The translations under genes were made by a program, and so were the position numbers. The notes beneath the pieces were generated by a model. That model saw only the letters and a program-made list of their open reading frames with translations, was not told the DNA's origin and did not search any database. A stretch of 64,000 nt of DNA from Arcicella rosea (lineage in GTDB: Bacteria > Bacteroidota > Bacteroidia > Cytophagales > Spirosomataceae): NCBI RefSeq assembly GCF_040543805.1, contig NZ_JBEUMS010000006.1:280104-344103 (forward strand), in the 5' to 3' direction. Below are positions 53,520 through 63,492 of the stretch, one piece after another (position 1 is the stretch's first letter; each line of letters begins with the position of its first letter).

Positions 53520-55022
53520 ATGTTGAAAAAAATATTTTATAACCTGATTTGTGTAAGCTCACTATTGATTGCAAGTTCTTGCGATAGTTGGTTGGCTTTG
53601 AGTCCACAAGACGGAATCGTGCAAAGCAGATTCTGGCAAAACAAAGAACAAGTAGAATCTGCTGTCGGTGGAATTTATGCATCTTTGATTGATGGATTAC
53701 CTGAAAAAATGTTTATCCTCGGCGAAATCAGAGCCGATATGATTACCACTTCTTTCAGAATTTTGAGTAGTGAATTGGATATTATCAATAGTAATATTCT
53801 TCCTACCAATTATTTGACTGACTGGCGTGACTTCTACCGTATTATCAATTATAGTAATACAGTAATTGCCTTTGCTCCAAGTGTTTTAGACAAAGATAAA
53901 ACTTATACCGAAGTAGCTTTGAAAGGCCATGTGGCAGAAGCAAAAGCCATGAGAGCTTGGATGTATTTCTATTTGGTAAGATTGTTCGGTGAAGTGCCTC
54001 TGAAATTATCGGCTACAAGTAGCGATGACGAAATTATTCCTATGGCAAAAGCTACTAAAGAGGAAGTATTGGCACAAATCGTAAAAGATTTGGAAGAAGC
54101 TGAAAAGGATATTCCAACTACTTATGGTAACAAAGAAAAAGACCATAGCAGAATTACAAAGCACATGATTAATACTTTGCAAGCGGATGTGTATTTATGG
54201 ATGGAAAAACCAACTGAAGCCCTTGCTGCTACCAATAAAGTAATCAATAGCGCAAAATTTGGTTTAGTTTCAAATCAAGAAAGAAGTTTAGCATGGTTCA
54301 ATACCATTAAAGCGGGGAATTCAAACGAAGGTATTTTTGAATTAGCACATGGTAGCGATTATACTATTCGCTTTATCAACTCGTCTTATCCTTTCTTTGC
54401 CATTTTTGGTTCGGGTGCATCAAGTTCTTTCAGAAGATATCAAGCAACTACTTATGTTACTGAAACTCTTTTCACAGAAGATATTATTGACCCTACCAAT
54501 TATGATACTCGTGCTGATGATGCGTCTTTAAGTACTGCTACCAGTGTAATTACAAAGTATAACCGTCTTTCAGGCGATACTCCTTTCAACTTTATTGTGT
54601 ATCGTTACGCTGATGTACTCTTGATGAAAGCAGAAGCTTTGGCATTGTTGAACAGAGGACAAGAAGCTTTAGACATTGTTTCACAAATTAGAAAAAGAGC
54701 TTGGGCAATTCCACAAACTGAAAAATCTCCAGACGCTAGTAATATTGACGGTACTGGTGGTGTATTAGAATATATTTTAGATGAACGTGCCAGAGAATTC
54801 GCTTTTGAAGGAAAACGCTGGTTTGATGTCCTCAGAAATGCTAAAAGAAGTAATTATAAACGTCTCGACTTATTGATTGAATTAACTGCAAGAAGTGTCC
54901 CTAGTGACAGACAACAATCGGCAATTGCTAAAATCAAAGATCCAAACAGCCATTATTTGCCAATTTATCAATACGAAATTCAAACAAATACGCTCTTGGT
55001 ACAAAATCCATTTTATAAGTAA
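53520..55022 (+). CDS. SusD/RagB-family surface lipoprotein
   Basis: A 500-residue lipoprotein with lipobox ASSC (Cys21). It shows the usual SusD layout: N-terminal WLALSPQDGIVQSRFWQNKE, TPR-like helices (AEAKAMRAWMYFYLVRLFGEVPL), and the C-terminal EYILDERAREFAFEGKRWFD motif. It should act as the ligand-binding lid of the SusC protein just upstream. It is about average length for the family. A hairpin-rich 113-bp gap separates it from the next fasciclin gene. Confidence 0.93.
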   Translation: MLKKIFYNLICVSSLLIASSCDSWLALSPQDGIVQSRFWQNKEQVESAVGGIYASLIDGLPEKMFILGEIRADMITTSFRILSSELDIINSNILPTNYLTDWRDFYRIINYSNTVIAFAPSVLDKDKTYTEVALKGHVAEAKAMRAWMYFYLVRLFGEVPLKLSATSSDDEIIPMAKATKEEVLAQIVKDLEEAEKDIPTTYGNKEKDHSRITKHMINTLQADVYLWMEKPTEALAATNKVINSAKFGLVSNQERSLAWFNTIKAGNSNEGIFELAHGSDYTIRFINSSYPFFAIFGSGASSSFRRYQATTYVTETLFTEDIIDPTNYDTRADDASLSTATSVITKYNRLSGDTPFNFIVYRYADVLLMKAEALALLNRGQEALDIVSQIRKRAWAIPQTEKSPDASNIDGTGGVLEYILDERAREFAFEGKRWFDVLRNAKRSNYKRLDLLIELTARSVPSDRQQSAIAKIKDPNSHYLPIYQYEIQTNTLLVQNPFYK

Positions 55023-55041
55023 ACAGCAAAATAGTACAGCA

Positions 55042-55077
55042 AATGGTTGATTGAATGTTTCTCAATATTCAACCATT
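55042..55077 (+). other. Hairpin between susD and the second fasciclin gene
   Basis: AATGGTTGA (55042-55050) pairs with TCAACCATT (55069-55077). No T run follows, so it is more likely an mRNA-stabilising or processing element than a terminator. Confidence 0.4.
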
Positions 55078-55135
55078 CCAATTGTAGCATTCTATTTTTT
55101 AAAGATGATTTTGGAGACATAAAAAAAATAAACAA

Positions 55136-56797
55136 ATGAAAAAGTTAATACAATCGCTCACATTACCATTACTTGGTCTTTTATTAGGACTAGGTATTAT
55201 GAGCTGTTCGGATATAACTATTGTTGAAACCACCACAGGTGATGCCAACCTTTATAGTTATTTACAGAAGTATCCAGAGAAGTATTCTGATTTTACAAGC
55301 ATTATTGATAAATCTGGTTATAACAGTTTCTTGGATGCTTATGGTGCTTACACAATGTTTGCTCCTAACAATACAGCCGTAAAAGCATATTTAACACAAA
55401 TTGGAAAAACTGCTGACCAGCTTACGAAAGAGGAAGCACAGGGCATTGTAAAAATCCATGTGATTAGAGATACGCTTACCACGAACTCTTTCAAAGATGG
55501 TAAATTACCATTGGTTACCATGTATGGTCAGTACATTCTTTCTGGCGTAACAAACGGTACAAATGGTTCAAGCTATACTTTGAATCGCCAAGCAAACATT
55601 GTTGAATCGAACATCAGAACAGGTAACGGGATGTTGCATATTTTGGATGGCGTGTTAAAACCTGCTACCAAAACAATTGCTCAATTAACAGAGGCTAATC
55701 CTGATTATTCTATTTTCACACAGGCTTTAAAAGAAACAGGTTATTATGATTCTTTAAATACTGTTAATGAGAATTTAGATAAACGTTTTATGACTTTAGT
55801 GGCAGAATCAAATACTGTATTGGCACAAGCAGGATTTACAAATTATGCTCAACTGAAAGCAAGATATTCGAAATCAGGAAATCCTAAATTAAAATCTGAT
55901 AGCCTTAATATTTTTGTTGCTTATCATATTTTAGATGGAGCAAAATATTTAGGAGATATTATTACTGCCACTTCACACATCACAAAAGTATCTACCGAAC
56001 CTACCGTTGTAAGTTCAAAACTTGAAGGACAAACGGTATTATTGAACGATGATATTTTTAATGGCATCAGAGAAATGGGTGTTGAATTATCTCGTACTTT
56101 AAGTGACAACACTGCTACGAACGGTGTATTACATAGCACTTTAGGGCATTATGGTGTAAAATTACGTTTGCCGATTAGAATCGACTGGGATGTTTGCGAT
56201 TTCCCTGAAATCAAAAAACTTTCTACTTATTATGGAAAGAGAACTTACGGTTTTCCAGTAGGAACAGTGTTAAATGATATTAAATGGGCTAATGCCAGCT
56301 TCCCTCCTACTTATGTGTATGCAGGTTCTGAAAATGCTGCCAAAAGAGATTATCTACAAGTACCAATGGGTGTACCAAGTAGAAATTTATGGTTAGAAAT
56401 GAGAACACCTATCATTCCAAAAGGGAAATACAAAGTATGGATGTGCTACAGACGTCAACGTACTTCAAACAGTTTTACTATTACTTGTACTGGTGCAATT
56501 GATGGCGAAACGCTTACTCGTCCATTCCTATTTATTGACCAAGTTCCAAATTTATCTTCTGGTGAATTAGAATCATTAGGCTGGAAAAGATATATGTCGC
56601 CAGGAACTGACATCAATGCTGCTGGCCGTTTGCTTGGAACAATTGATATTAAAACAACTGACAGACACCTTTTCCGTTTGACAGCAATCAATGGTACGCA
56701 CTCGCCAAACAACATCGATATGATTCAATTTATTCCTATCGACCAAAATCAGTTGAGTCCACGCCATTTACCAGATGGTACTTTAATCGCTGAATAA
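55136..56797 (+). CDS. Fasciclin lipoprotein with C-terminal beta-sandwich module
   Basis: A 553-residue lipoprotein (lipobox IMSC, Cys24). The first FAS1 domain spans about 40-180 (FTSIIDKSGYNSFLDAYGAY, TMFAPNNTAVKAY, GNGMLHILDGVLKPA). A second, with a long insert, spans about 190-345 (DYSIFTQALKETGYYDSLN to GVLHSTLGHYGVKL). Residues about 350-553 form a distinct beta-rich module: NLWLEMRTPIIPKGKYKVWM, then FRLTAINGTHSPNNIDMIQF. This recalls galactose-binding or CBM-like folds (a speculative reading). It lies within the SusCD-fasciclin locus and directly precedes a third fasciclin gene. Confidence 0.85.
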   Translation: MKKLIQSLTLPLLGLLLGLGIMSCSDITIVETTTGDANLYSYLQKYPEKYSDFTSIIDKSGYNSFLDAYGAYTMFAPNNTAVKAYLTQIGKTADQLTKEEAQGIVKIHVIRDTLTTNSFKDGKLPLVTMYGQYILSGVTNGTNGSSYTLNRQANIVESNIRTGNGMLHILDGVLKPATKTIAQLTEANPDYSIFTQALKETGYYDSLNTVNENLDKRFMTLVAESNTVLAQAGFTNYAQLKARYSKSGNPKLKSDSLNIFVAYHILDGAKYLGDIITATSHITKVSTEPTVVSSKLEGQTVLLNDDIFNGIREMGVELSRTLSDNTATNGVLHSTLGHYGVKLRLPIRIDWDVCDFPEIKKLSTYYGKRTYGFPVGTVLNDIKWANASFPPTYVYAGSENAAKRDYLQVPMGVPSRNLWLEMRTPIIPKGKYKVWMCYRRQRTSNSFTITCTGAIDGETLTRPFLFIDQVPNLSSGELESLGWKRYMSPGTDINAAGRLLGTIDIKTTDRHLFRLTAINGTHSPNNIDMIQFIPIDQNQLSPRHLPDGTLIAE

Positions 56798-56836
56798 TTG
56801 AAATCAGTCAGTTTTAAAACATTAAAAGAAATTCAA

Positions 56837-58297
56837 ATGAAAATAAGATATTTATATTTTTTGCTCATTGCTCTTTGCGGCATTATCCTAGCGTCTTGTA
56901 AGACTTGGGACGACCGCTTGGTTTCAGAGAATGATGATCTAGGGAAATCATTATATGCTGAAATTAGCACACAAACCAATTTGAGTAAATTCAAAGAACT
57001 TTTAGAAAAATCAGGTTACGATAAAGTAATTTCTTCTTCTAAAAATTATACCGTTTGGGCGCCTACTAACGATGCCTTAGCTAATTTAAGCACAACCATT
57101 ATCAATGACACCACTGCTTTAAAAGCATTTGTGGGTAATCATATTGCTTTACAAAGCCACGTGATGCCATCAACACAAACGTCTGAATTAGTAGGTTTAT
57201 TAAATGGAAAATATGCAAGCTTCGGCAAAGATGTTTTTGCTACAGCAGCTATTACTTCTTCTAATAAATATGTTGGAAACGGTGTATTGCATGTTATTGG
57301 TAGCGCTGTACAAGTATTGCCTTCTCTTTGGGCTTATGTAAATGCTACACAAGCAACTTCATTACAAAGTAATGCTATCGTAAAGCTTACAACACTTGTA
57401 TTTAATCCAAACACTGCGATTGTTGATAGTATCAGTGCTACAACAGGTCAGCCAGTATATCGTCCGGGAACAGGTTTTCAGTCGGTAAACTCTTTTACCG
57501 AAAAAGTATATGATTTGGGAGATGAGTCTAAACGTTATACTTATTTCTTATTACCAAATGATGTTTTCACACAAGAAGTAAATAAGTTATCGCCTTACTA
57601 CAAAACTAGCACAACTGATAGTACTTACAGAAAAGCAGCTTTTGAAACCATTAAAGATTTAGTGATTGAAGGGGAATACTCACTTGAACAACTTCCAACT
57701 ACTATCAAATCTAAATTTGATGTAAATTATACAATTGATAAATCTGCCATCACTCAAAGTTTCAAAGTAAGTAATGGAATTGTTCACGTATTAGGAAAAA
57801 TCAACGTGAGTGTTAGTGAAAAGTTCAAGCCAATCATTATTCAAGGTGAAAATTATATTGCTAGAATGCCTACAACATCAAGTTTAGCTTCTACTGCCAT
57901 CGCAACAAGAACCTTATTAAACCCATTAACCAACACAAGTTTCAAATCAGTTTTTGTGGTGGGGCATGCTAATGCAGGTTTTTGGTTGAGATATGTAGCT
58001 CCTGAAACTCCATCTATCAAATATAAAGTGTATTGGGTAGCAGTAAACGATTTGTATAATTCAAACACATCAACAGGCGAAACAGCAGGGTTTGTTATCA
58101 ACCAAAAGTTAGCGATGGGTACTTTAAGCTCTGCGACTTTTGCTTACCCAGCGGCTGCCATGCCAGTGAAGAATTATACAGAACAATTGCTAGGAGAATA
58201 TACTGTCGATGCTTATGGTACACTTAATATGTATCTGGTTGCCAATGGAACCAATGCCATGGCACTCGACTATATCAAACTTGTACCAGCTCTTTAG
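56837..58297 (+). CDS. Fasciclin lipoprotein with a CBM-like C-terminal module
   Basis: The ATG at 56837 (MKIRYLYFLLIALCGIILAS) gives 486 residues with lipobox LASC. The TTG at 56798 only adds a non-signal leader. FAS1 domains: about 25-160 (KFKELLEKSGYDKVI, YTVWAPTNDALANL, GVLHVIGSAVQVL) and about 165-325 (ending FKVSNGIVHVLGKINV). The last 155 residues start IIIQGENYIARMP and end MALDYIKLVPAL. That pattern (a GENY-like opening, W-L-R-Y, a closing L-D-Y-I-K-L) resembles CBM6/CBM35-type lectin modules. This suggests glycan contact at the cell surface. Confidence 0.85.
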   Translation: MKIRYLYFLLIALCGIILASCKTWDDRLVSENDDLGKSLYAEISTQTNLSKFKELLEKSGYDKVISSSKNYTVWAPTNDALANLSTTIINDTTALKAFVGNHIALQSHVMPSTQTSELVGLLNGKYASFGKDVFATAAITSSNKYVGNGVLHVIGSAVQVLPSLWAYVNATQATSLQSNAIVKLTTLVFNPNTAIVDSISATTGQPVYRPGTGFQSVNSFTEKVYDLGDESKRYTYFLLPNDVFTQEVNKLSPYYKTSTTDSTYRKAAFETIKDLVIEGEYSLEQLPTTIKSKFDVNYTIDKSAITQSFKVSNGIVHVLGKINVSVSEKFKPIIIQGENYIARMPTTSSLASTAIATRTLLNPLTNTSFKSVFVVGHANAGFWLRYVAPETPSIKYKVYWVAVNDLYNSNTSTGETAGFVINQKLAMGTLSSATFAYPAAAMPVKNYTEQLLGEYTVDAYGTLNMYLVANGTNAMALDYIKLVPAL

Positions 58298-58319
58298 TTA
58301 GCTACATAATAATTTAACG

Positions 58320-61300
58320 ATGATTCAAATGAAGTATTTCATACAAAATATACAAGCATTTCCCAAAACGACAGTTGCTTTAGCGTCTTTTTGTGGAATC
58401 ATGATGTACGGCACTGCTGTACAGGCGCAAGAAACTAAAATTCAGGAAGTAGTAAAAATTCACCCGAAATATAATACCGAAATTACGGGTATTGTAATAA
58501 GTGCTTCTACAGGAAAACCTGTAACGGGCGCAAGGGTTTATTTTAAAAACATGACTTCTGCCATTACTGCTGAAGACGGAACTTTTAAACTAAGTGTCCC
58601 TAGTCCGAAAGTTTCAGTTTCTGTAGAATGTCCGGGCTATGAAAGTACTGAAGTAGCAGTTGCTAAACGTAATAAAATCACTATCACCATTCAAGACCAA
58701 TCAGGACTTGAAAAATCTTTTGGATTACCTACTGGTACTTCAACAGGGAAACGTGTAGTGGGTGCAGCTAGTGCTTTGGCAATTCCTGATGCTTGGGCAA
58801 GAATTACTGATTCTCCAGATAGTTATTTACAAGGAAGAATCGCTGGTTTAAATGCTACTCGTTATTCAGGTACTACAAACGCAGGAAGCTTTACTACTTT
58901 GCGTGGTTTAAATTCTATCCAAGGAACAAACCGTCCTTTGTATGTGATTGACAATGTTATTTACGATGCTGGTATTTATGGCAGTTCATTGAATAACAAT
59001 TACTTCGATAATCCATTAGCGTATATTGATGTAAGAGACATCAGTAATATTACTGTATTGAAAGACGCTTCAGCATCTGCAATTTATGGTACAAAAGCCG
59101 CTAATGGAGTTATCATGATTACGACTTCAAGAGCGAAAGAATTAGGAACAAAAATTGACTTCGCCATGTATGGTGGTGTGAACGCTGCTCCTAAGGATTT
59201 ACCCGTAATGAATGCCAATAGTTATAGAAGTTATTTAACTGATATTCTTTCTTCGGCTGGTTATTCAAATGCGCAAATGGAAACATTGCCTTTTATGAAT
59301 GATAGCAAGTCGAACCCTGATTATTATACTTATCATAACGATACAGACTGGCAGAAAAAAGTAATGGCAAGTAAACCGCTTACTAACATGTATTTACGTG
59401 TAACTGGTGGTGATAACATTGCAAAATATGCACTTTCGGTAAACTATTTAAGCAATAAAAATGGGGTTGCTGGTTCAACTTTAGAGAAATACAGTACTCG
59501 TTTCAATGCTGATATGAACTTAAGCCGTAAGCTTACAGCAGCAGCCAACTTAAGTTTCTCGTACAATGAAGCTGAAACCAAAGATTTTGGATTTGCCTCT
59601 AAAACGAATCCTCTTTATTTAGCCTTAATCAAAGCACCAATCTTAACAGATTATAGTGTTTCAAGTCAAGGGATTTTTTCTCCTTTCTTGGCAGATGAAG
59701 ATATATTTTCAGTGGGTAACCCTGCTGTGGCTGCTACAAGCACTTTGGGTGGTAATAAAGCTTATCGCTTCTTTGGTGTGATTGATTTCCAATATGCGAT
59801 TTCAAATGCTTTCAAACTAGGGACTAACATTGCAGTTACTTTCGATAAAGTCAAAGAAAACCGCTTTATTCCTAACTATGGTTTAGTAAGTGATACGCTT
59901 AAAAATGTGTTGGCATTAAACCAGTTGAGTTCACAAACAAAACGTTTGTTTAATGTATCAAATGAAACCTATTTAGCTTTCAATAAAACATTCAAAAACG
60001 TACATGATATTTCTGGTCGTTTGGGTTTACGTTTTATTAGCTCTAAAGTAGAACAAGACAAAATATTGGCTTATAACTCAGCAACCGACCAATTAATCAG
60101 TGTGAACAATGGTTCTGTTTTATACAACAACATTCAAGGTGGAATTGGTACTTATAACTGGTTGAATACTTATTTCAACTTAAATTATACTTATGCTGAT
60201 AAATACTTCTTGGCTTTCACAATGGTAATGGATGCTTCTTCTCGTTTTGGGAAAGATGTTTCTACAAGCGATGCTGTCAGAATTGGCGGTACTCCTTTTG
60301 CAGTGATGCCTGCTGTATCGGCAGCTTGGTTGCTTTCTTCTGAACAATTCTTAGCGGATGGTCCTTTCGATTTATTAAAACTTCGTGTTTCAACAGGTCG
60401 TGTAGGAAATGATGACATCGGTAATTATGCTTCAAAACAATATTATGTTGGTCAAAACTTATTAGGTCTTCAAGGGATTGTCCGTGGAAACATTGCTAAT
60501 CCAAACTTGAAATGGGAGAATATCTCTAAGTCTAATGCAGGTTTAGACATGAGCGTTCTTCACGAGCGTTTGGGTTTAAGTCTTGATGTATTCAGCAACA
60601 AAACTACAGACATGATTATCGCTGAGAAATTACCAACGGTAGCTGGTGTAGGTTATGTAATGACGAACAACGCTGCTATGAGTACTTCAGGTGTTGAAGC
60701 AAGTTTGAATATCAAATTATTAAACAAATCTGATTTGAAATGGGATTTAGGTGTAACCATCGCTAAATCAAAAACTAAATTAGATAAGTTACCAAACGCC
60801 AATGCCGACATCATTTCTAACTATGGTCTGGCTTCTTTCTTGACCCGTGTGGGTGAAAGTCCGAATGTATTCTTCGGTAATACTTCAAAAGGTGTTTATG
60901 CCTCGAATGCTGAGGCAACTGCTGAAGGTTTATCTTCAAGGTTGCCAGATGGTTCTTTGAAGCCCTTCCAAGGTGGTGATGTTAGATTCGAAGATTTGAA
61001 TGGCGATAAAGTAATCGACGACCAAGACAGAAAGATTATCGGTAATCCTAATCCTGATTTCTACGGTGGTATTACTAACCGTATTATCTACAAAAACTGG
61101 ACTTTAGATGCCCTTTGTAGCTTTGTTTCTGGCAACGAAGTATATAATTATACTCGTAGAAGTATCGAATCTGGCGCAAATTTCAATAATCAATCAGCTG
61201 CGATGGTTGCTCGTTGGAGAGGCGAAGGACAAATTACTGATATTCCAAGAGCTACTTATGGCGACCCAGTTCAAAATGCACGTTTCTCGAACAGATGGAT

Positions 61301-61541
61301 TGAAGATGGTTCATATTTCAGATTAAAATCAGTTTCAGTGTCGTATAATTTCTCAATCGACAAAAGTATTTTGAAATATTTAACAGTATATGCTGCGGCA
61401 AATAACGTGTTGACTTTCACAAAATACCTTGGTTATGATCCAGAATTTAGTTCAACAAATGCAGTAGTAGGACAAGGCGTTGACAATACTTTAGAGCCTA
61501 TCCAAAAATCATTTCACTTAGGGCTTAGAATTGGTTTATAA
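58320..61541 (+). CDS. Second SusC/RagA-family TonB-linked outer membrane protein
   Basis: A 1073-residue receptor. The signal peptide runs over KTTVALASFCGIMMYGTAVQAQ; ATG at 58320, or at 58329 (MKYFIQN). The CarboxypepD_reg-like domain at about 50-125 begins ITGIVISASTGKPVTGARVY. The plug domain has DSYLQGRIAGLNATRYSG, LYVIDNVIYDAG and VLKDASASAIYGTKAANGVI. The usual (D/E)VVV-GYG linker before the plug is replaced by GLPTGTSTGKRVVGAA. The barrel ends FHLGLRIGL. It pairs with the SusD gene 60 bases downstream. It is only distantly like the first SusC of the locus, so it is probably not a recent duplicate. Confidence 0.92.
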   Translation: MIQMKYFIQNIQAFPKTTVALASFCGIMMYGTAVQAQETKIQEVVKIHPKYNTEITGIVISASTGKPVTGARVYFKNMTSAITAEDGTFKLSVPSPKVSVSVECPGYESTEVAVAKRNKITITIQDQSGLEKSFGLPTGTSTGKRVVGAASALAIPDAWARITDSPDSYLQGRIAGLNATRYSGTTNAGSFTTLRGLNSIQGTNRPLYVIDNVIYDAGIYGSSLNNNYFDNPLAYIDVRDISNITVLKDASASAIYGTKAANGVIMITTSRAKELGTKIDFAMYGGVNAAPKDLPVMNANSYRSYLTDILSSAGYSNAQMETLPFMNDSKSNPDYYTYHNDTDWQKKVMASKPLTNMYLRVTGGDNIAKYALSVNYLSNKNGVAGSTLEKYSTRFNADMNLSRKLTAAANLSFSYNEAETKDFGFASKTNPLYLALIKAPILTDYSVSSQGIFSPFLADEDIFSVGNPAVAATSTLGGNKAYRFFGVIDFQYAISNAFKLGTNIAVTFDKVKENRFIPNYGLVSDTLKNVLALNQLSSQTKRLFNVSNETYLAFNKTFKNVHDISGRLGLRFISSKVEQDKILAYNSATDQLISVNNGSVLYNNIQGGIGTYNWLNTYFNLNYTYADKYFLAFTMVMDASSRFGKDVSTSDAVRIGGTPFAVMPAVSAAWLLSSEQFLADGPFDLLKLRVSTGRVGNDDIGNYASKQYYVGQNLLGLQGIVRGNIANPNLKWENISKSNAGLDMSVLHERLGLSLDVFSNKTTDMIIAEKLPTVAGVGYVMTNNAAMSTSGVEASLNIKLLNKSDLKWDLGVTIAKSKTKLDKLPNANADIISNYGLASFLTRVGESPNVFFGNTSKGVYASNAEATAEGLSSRLPDGSLKPFQGGDVRFEDLNGDKVIDDQDRKIIGNPNPDFYGGITNRIIYKNWTLDALCSFVSGNEVYNYTRRSIESGANFNNQSAAMVARWRGEGQITDIPRATYGDPVQNARFSNRWIEDGSYFRLKSVSVSYNFSIDKSILKYLTVYAAANNVLTFTKYLGYDPEFSSTNAVVGQGVDNTLEPIQKSFHLGLRIGL

Positions 61542-61601
61542 TATCAAGCTAAAATCCCTCGGTCAACTGAAATTATTAATCGTTAAAATTATCGAAATAA
61601 G

Positions 61602-63419
61602 ATGAAATCAATGTTTAGAAAAATAATCTTCAATCTAGCTGTACTTTCTTGTGTATGGGTTGGTAGTTCTTGTAAAGAAGTATTCGACCTCGACCCTGAA
61701 GAAGCACTCACTAGCCAACAAATGTATCGTGATATTTTCGATGCAGATGCTGCCATCATTGGCTTGTATGGTAAGTTTTCAACGCTTGCAAAACAATATG
61801 TAGTATTAAATGAACTTCGTGCAGATTTGCTAGATGTTACTGATAATGCCGACGTAGCCTTGCGTGAAATCAATAACCATAATGTTACAGAAAGTAATGC
61901 TTATGCGAACCCTCGTCCGTATTATGAATTAATTCTTAACTGTAACGACATCTTGAAGAACTTCAAGATGATGGTTGAAACCAACAAAATCAAAAGAACA
62001 GAATACAACCAACGTTATGCCGATGTAATTGCTTTAAGAAGCTGGATTTATTTACAATTAGCAATTCACTACAACAGTGTTCCATACATCACAGAATCAA
62101 TTGAAAAAATTGGCGATGTATCAGCTATTGCTAGTAAGCCTGCTATTCCTTTAAAGGAAATGATTAAGCAACTTATTACGGACATGGAAACGATTCCAAG
62201 TGTATATCTTGACCCTTATACTTTAGATAATACTTTCGTTTCGAACAACGTGGATGGCTACTCTCCTACTACTTTCTTCATTAATAAAACTATTTTATTG
62301 GGAGATTTGTACTTGTGGGATAACCAATTTACCAAAGCGGCTACGATGTACAAATACATTATGACAACATCCGACCGCCTTGGTTTTGAAGCAACTGATA
62401 TTAACGTTTGGTATCATTTATACAAAATCACTCGTGGGCAAATCAGCAGTGGTATGGGACCAATCGCAGTAAGTTATGATGCCAACATCAACGACGAAAA
62501 CAGGTTGCTTGATAACAACAGCACTGGCTGGCGTTCAATCTTCGCACGTGACCGTTCTAATACTACTTATAATGGTTTATCGAATACTTCAAACATTTCT
62601 CGTGACCCAGAATGGCTTTGGTTATTACCTTTCGACAATAAGTTTCTACCTGAAAACCCATTTGTAGAATTGTTCTCGAATGTAGGTGGTAAATATTTGT
62701 TACAGCCTTCTCAGCAAGTACAAGATATGTGGAATTCGCAAACACAAACGAACAACTTCAACTTTGATGCTCGTGGAAAGATGTCTTACAAAACAGTCAA
62801 TGGCAAACCAGTAGTCTATAAATACCTTTATAACTACTTGAATCCAAACTTGACGGGTTCTGTGATTTCTTTAGTAGGTAAAAGTTTGCAAGAAAAAAAT
62901 GGTCGTTGGTTCTTGAACAGAGCAGCCAATGTACACTTGAAATTTGCTGAAGCTGCCAACCGTGAGGGACGTAGAAAGTTAGCTTTTGCTTTATTGAACA
63001 GCGGTGTAGCATCAGTGTATAACGGTACTTCAACCGATAAAACTAACTTGATGAATACTTTTGATGTTCCTCCATTCGACTTTGATGCTAGAAACGGCGA
63101 TGCACCAGTACGTTATCGTTCGTCATGGCACTTAGCGACGGGTATCAGAGGTAGAGCCATGTTGAAAAATACAGAAGTAGTAGGCGATAGTACCATTGCC
63201 ATCGAAAACTCTATCATCCAAGAAGGTGCTTTAGAATTAGCTTTTGAAGGACACCGTTGGGGCGATTTAGTAAGAGTAGCACTTCGTAGAGAGGACCCAA
63301 CTTTCTTGGCAGACAAAGTGTATGATAAATTAAGAAAAGCCAACAACCCTAATGCAGCAGCCGTAAGAAGCAAACTGATGAACAAAGACAACTGGTTTTT
63401 ACCATTCAAATTGCAATAA
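61602..63419 (+). CDS. Second SusD/RagB-family surface lipoprotein
   Basis: A 605-residue lipoprotein (lipobox GSSC, Cys24), longer than the first SusD by about 100 residues. Its start, KEVFDLDPEEALTSQQMYRD, and TPR region (YADVIALRSWIYLQLAIHYN) are typical. The C-terminal ENSIIQEGALELAFEGHRWG is the conserved late motif. It should be the lid of the second SusC. It is the last gene of the locus and is followed by a strong terminator. Confidence 0.92.
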   Translation: MKSMFRKIIFNLAVLSCVWVGSSCKEVFDLDPEEALTSQQMYRDIFDADAAIIGLYGKFSTLAKQYVVLNELRADLLDVTDNADVALREINNHNVTESNAYANPRPYYELILNCNDILKNFKMMVETNKIKRTEYNQRYADVIALRSWIYLQLAIHYNSVPYITESIEKIGDVSAIASKPAIPLKEMIKQLITDMETIPSVYLDPYTLDNTFVSNNVDGYSPTTFFINKTILLGDLYLWDNQFTKAATMYKYIMTTSDRLGFEATDINVWYHLYKITRGQISSGMGPIAVSYDANINDENRLLDNNSTGWRSIFARDRSNTTYNGLSNTSNISRDPEWLWLLPFDNKFLPENPFVELFSNVGGKYLLQPSQQVQDMWNSQTQTNNFNFDARGKMSYKTVNGKPVVYKYLYNYLNPNLTGSVISLVGKSLQEKNGRWFLNRAANVHLKFAEAANREGRRKLAFALLNSGVASVYNGTSTDKTNLMNTFDVPPFDFDARNGDAPVRYRSSWHLATGIRGRAMLKNTEVVGDSTIAIENSIIQEGALELAFEGHRWGDLVRVALRREDPTFLADKVYDKLRKANNPNAAAVRSKLMNKDNWFLPFKLQ

Positions 63420-63441
63420 TCGTATCAATCTTTTTATTACA

Positions 63442-63479
63442 AACACATCCGTTCTCTTTGGGCGGATGTGTTTTTTTTT
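63442..63479 (+). terminator. Strong terminator ending the fasciclin/SusCD locus
   Basis: A perfect 10-bp stem: AACACATCCG (63442-63451) with CGGATGTGTT (63463-63472), followed by an unbroken T run to 63479. Confidence 0.92.
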
Positions 63480-63492
63480 GATGCCCACCAAG

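Noticed and set aside
47873..63419. Classical polysaccharide utilisation locus
   Set aside because: Two SusCD pairs are present, but no glycoside hydrolase, lyase, esterase or hybrid two-component sensor lies inside. The substrate and even the uptake role are therefore open.
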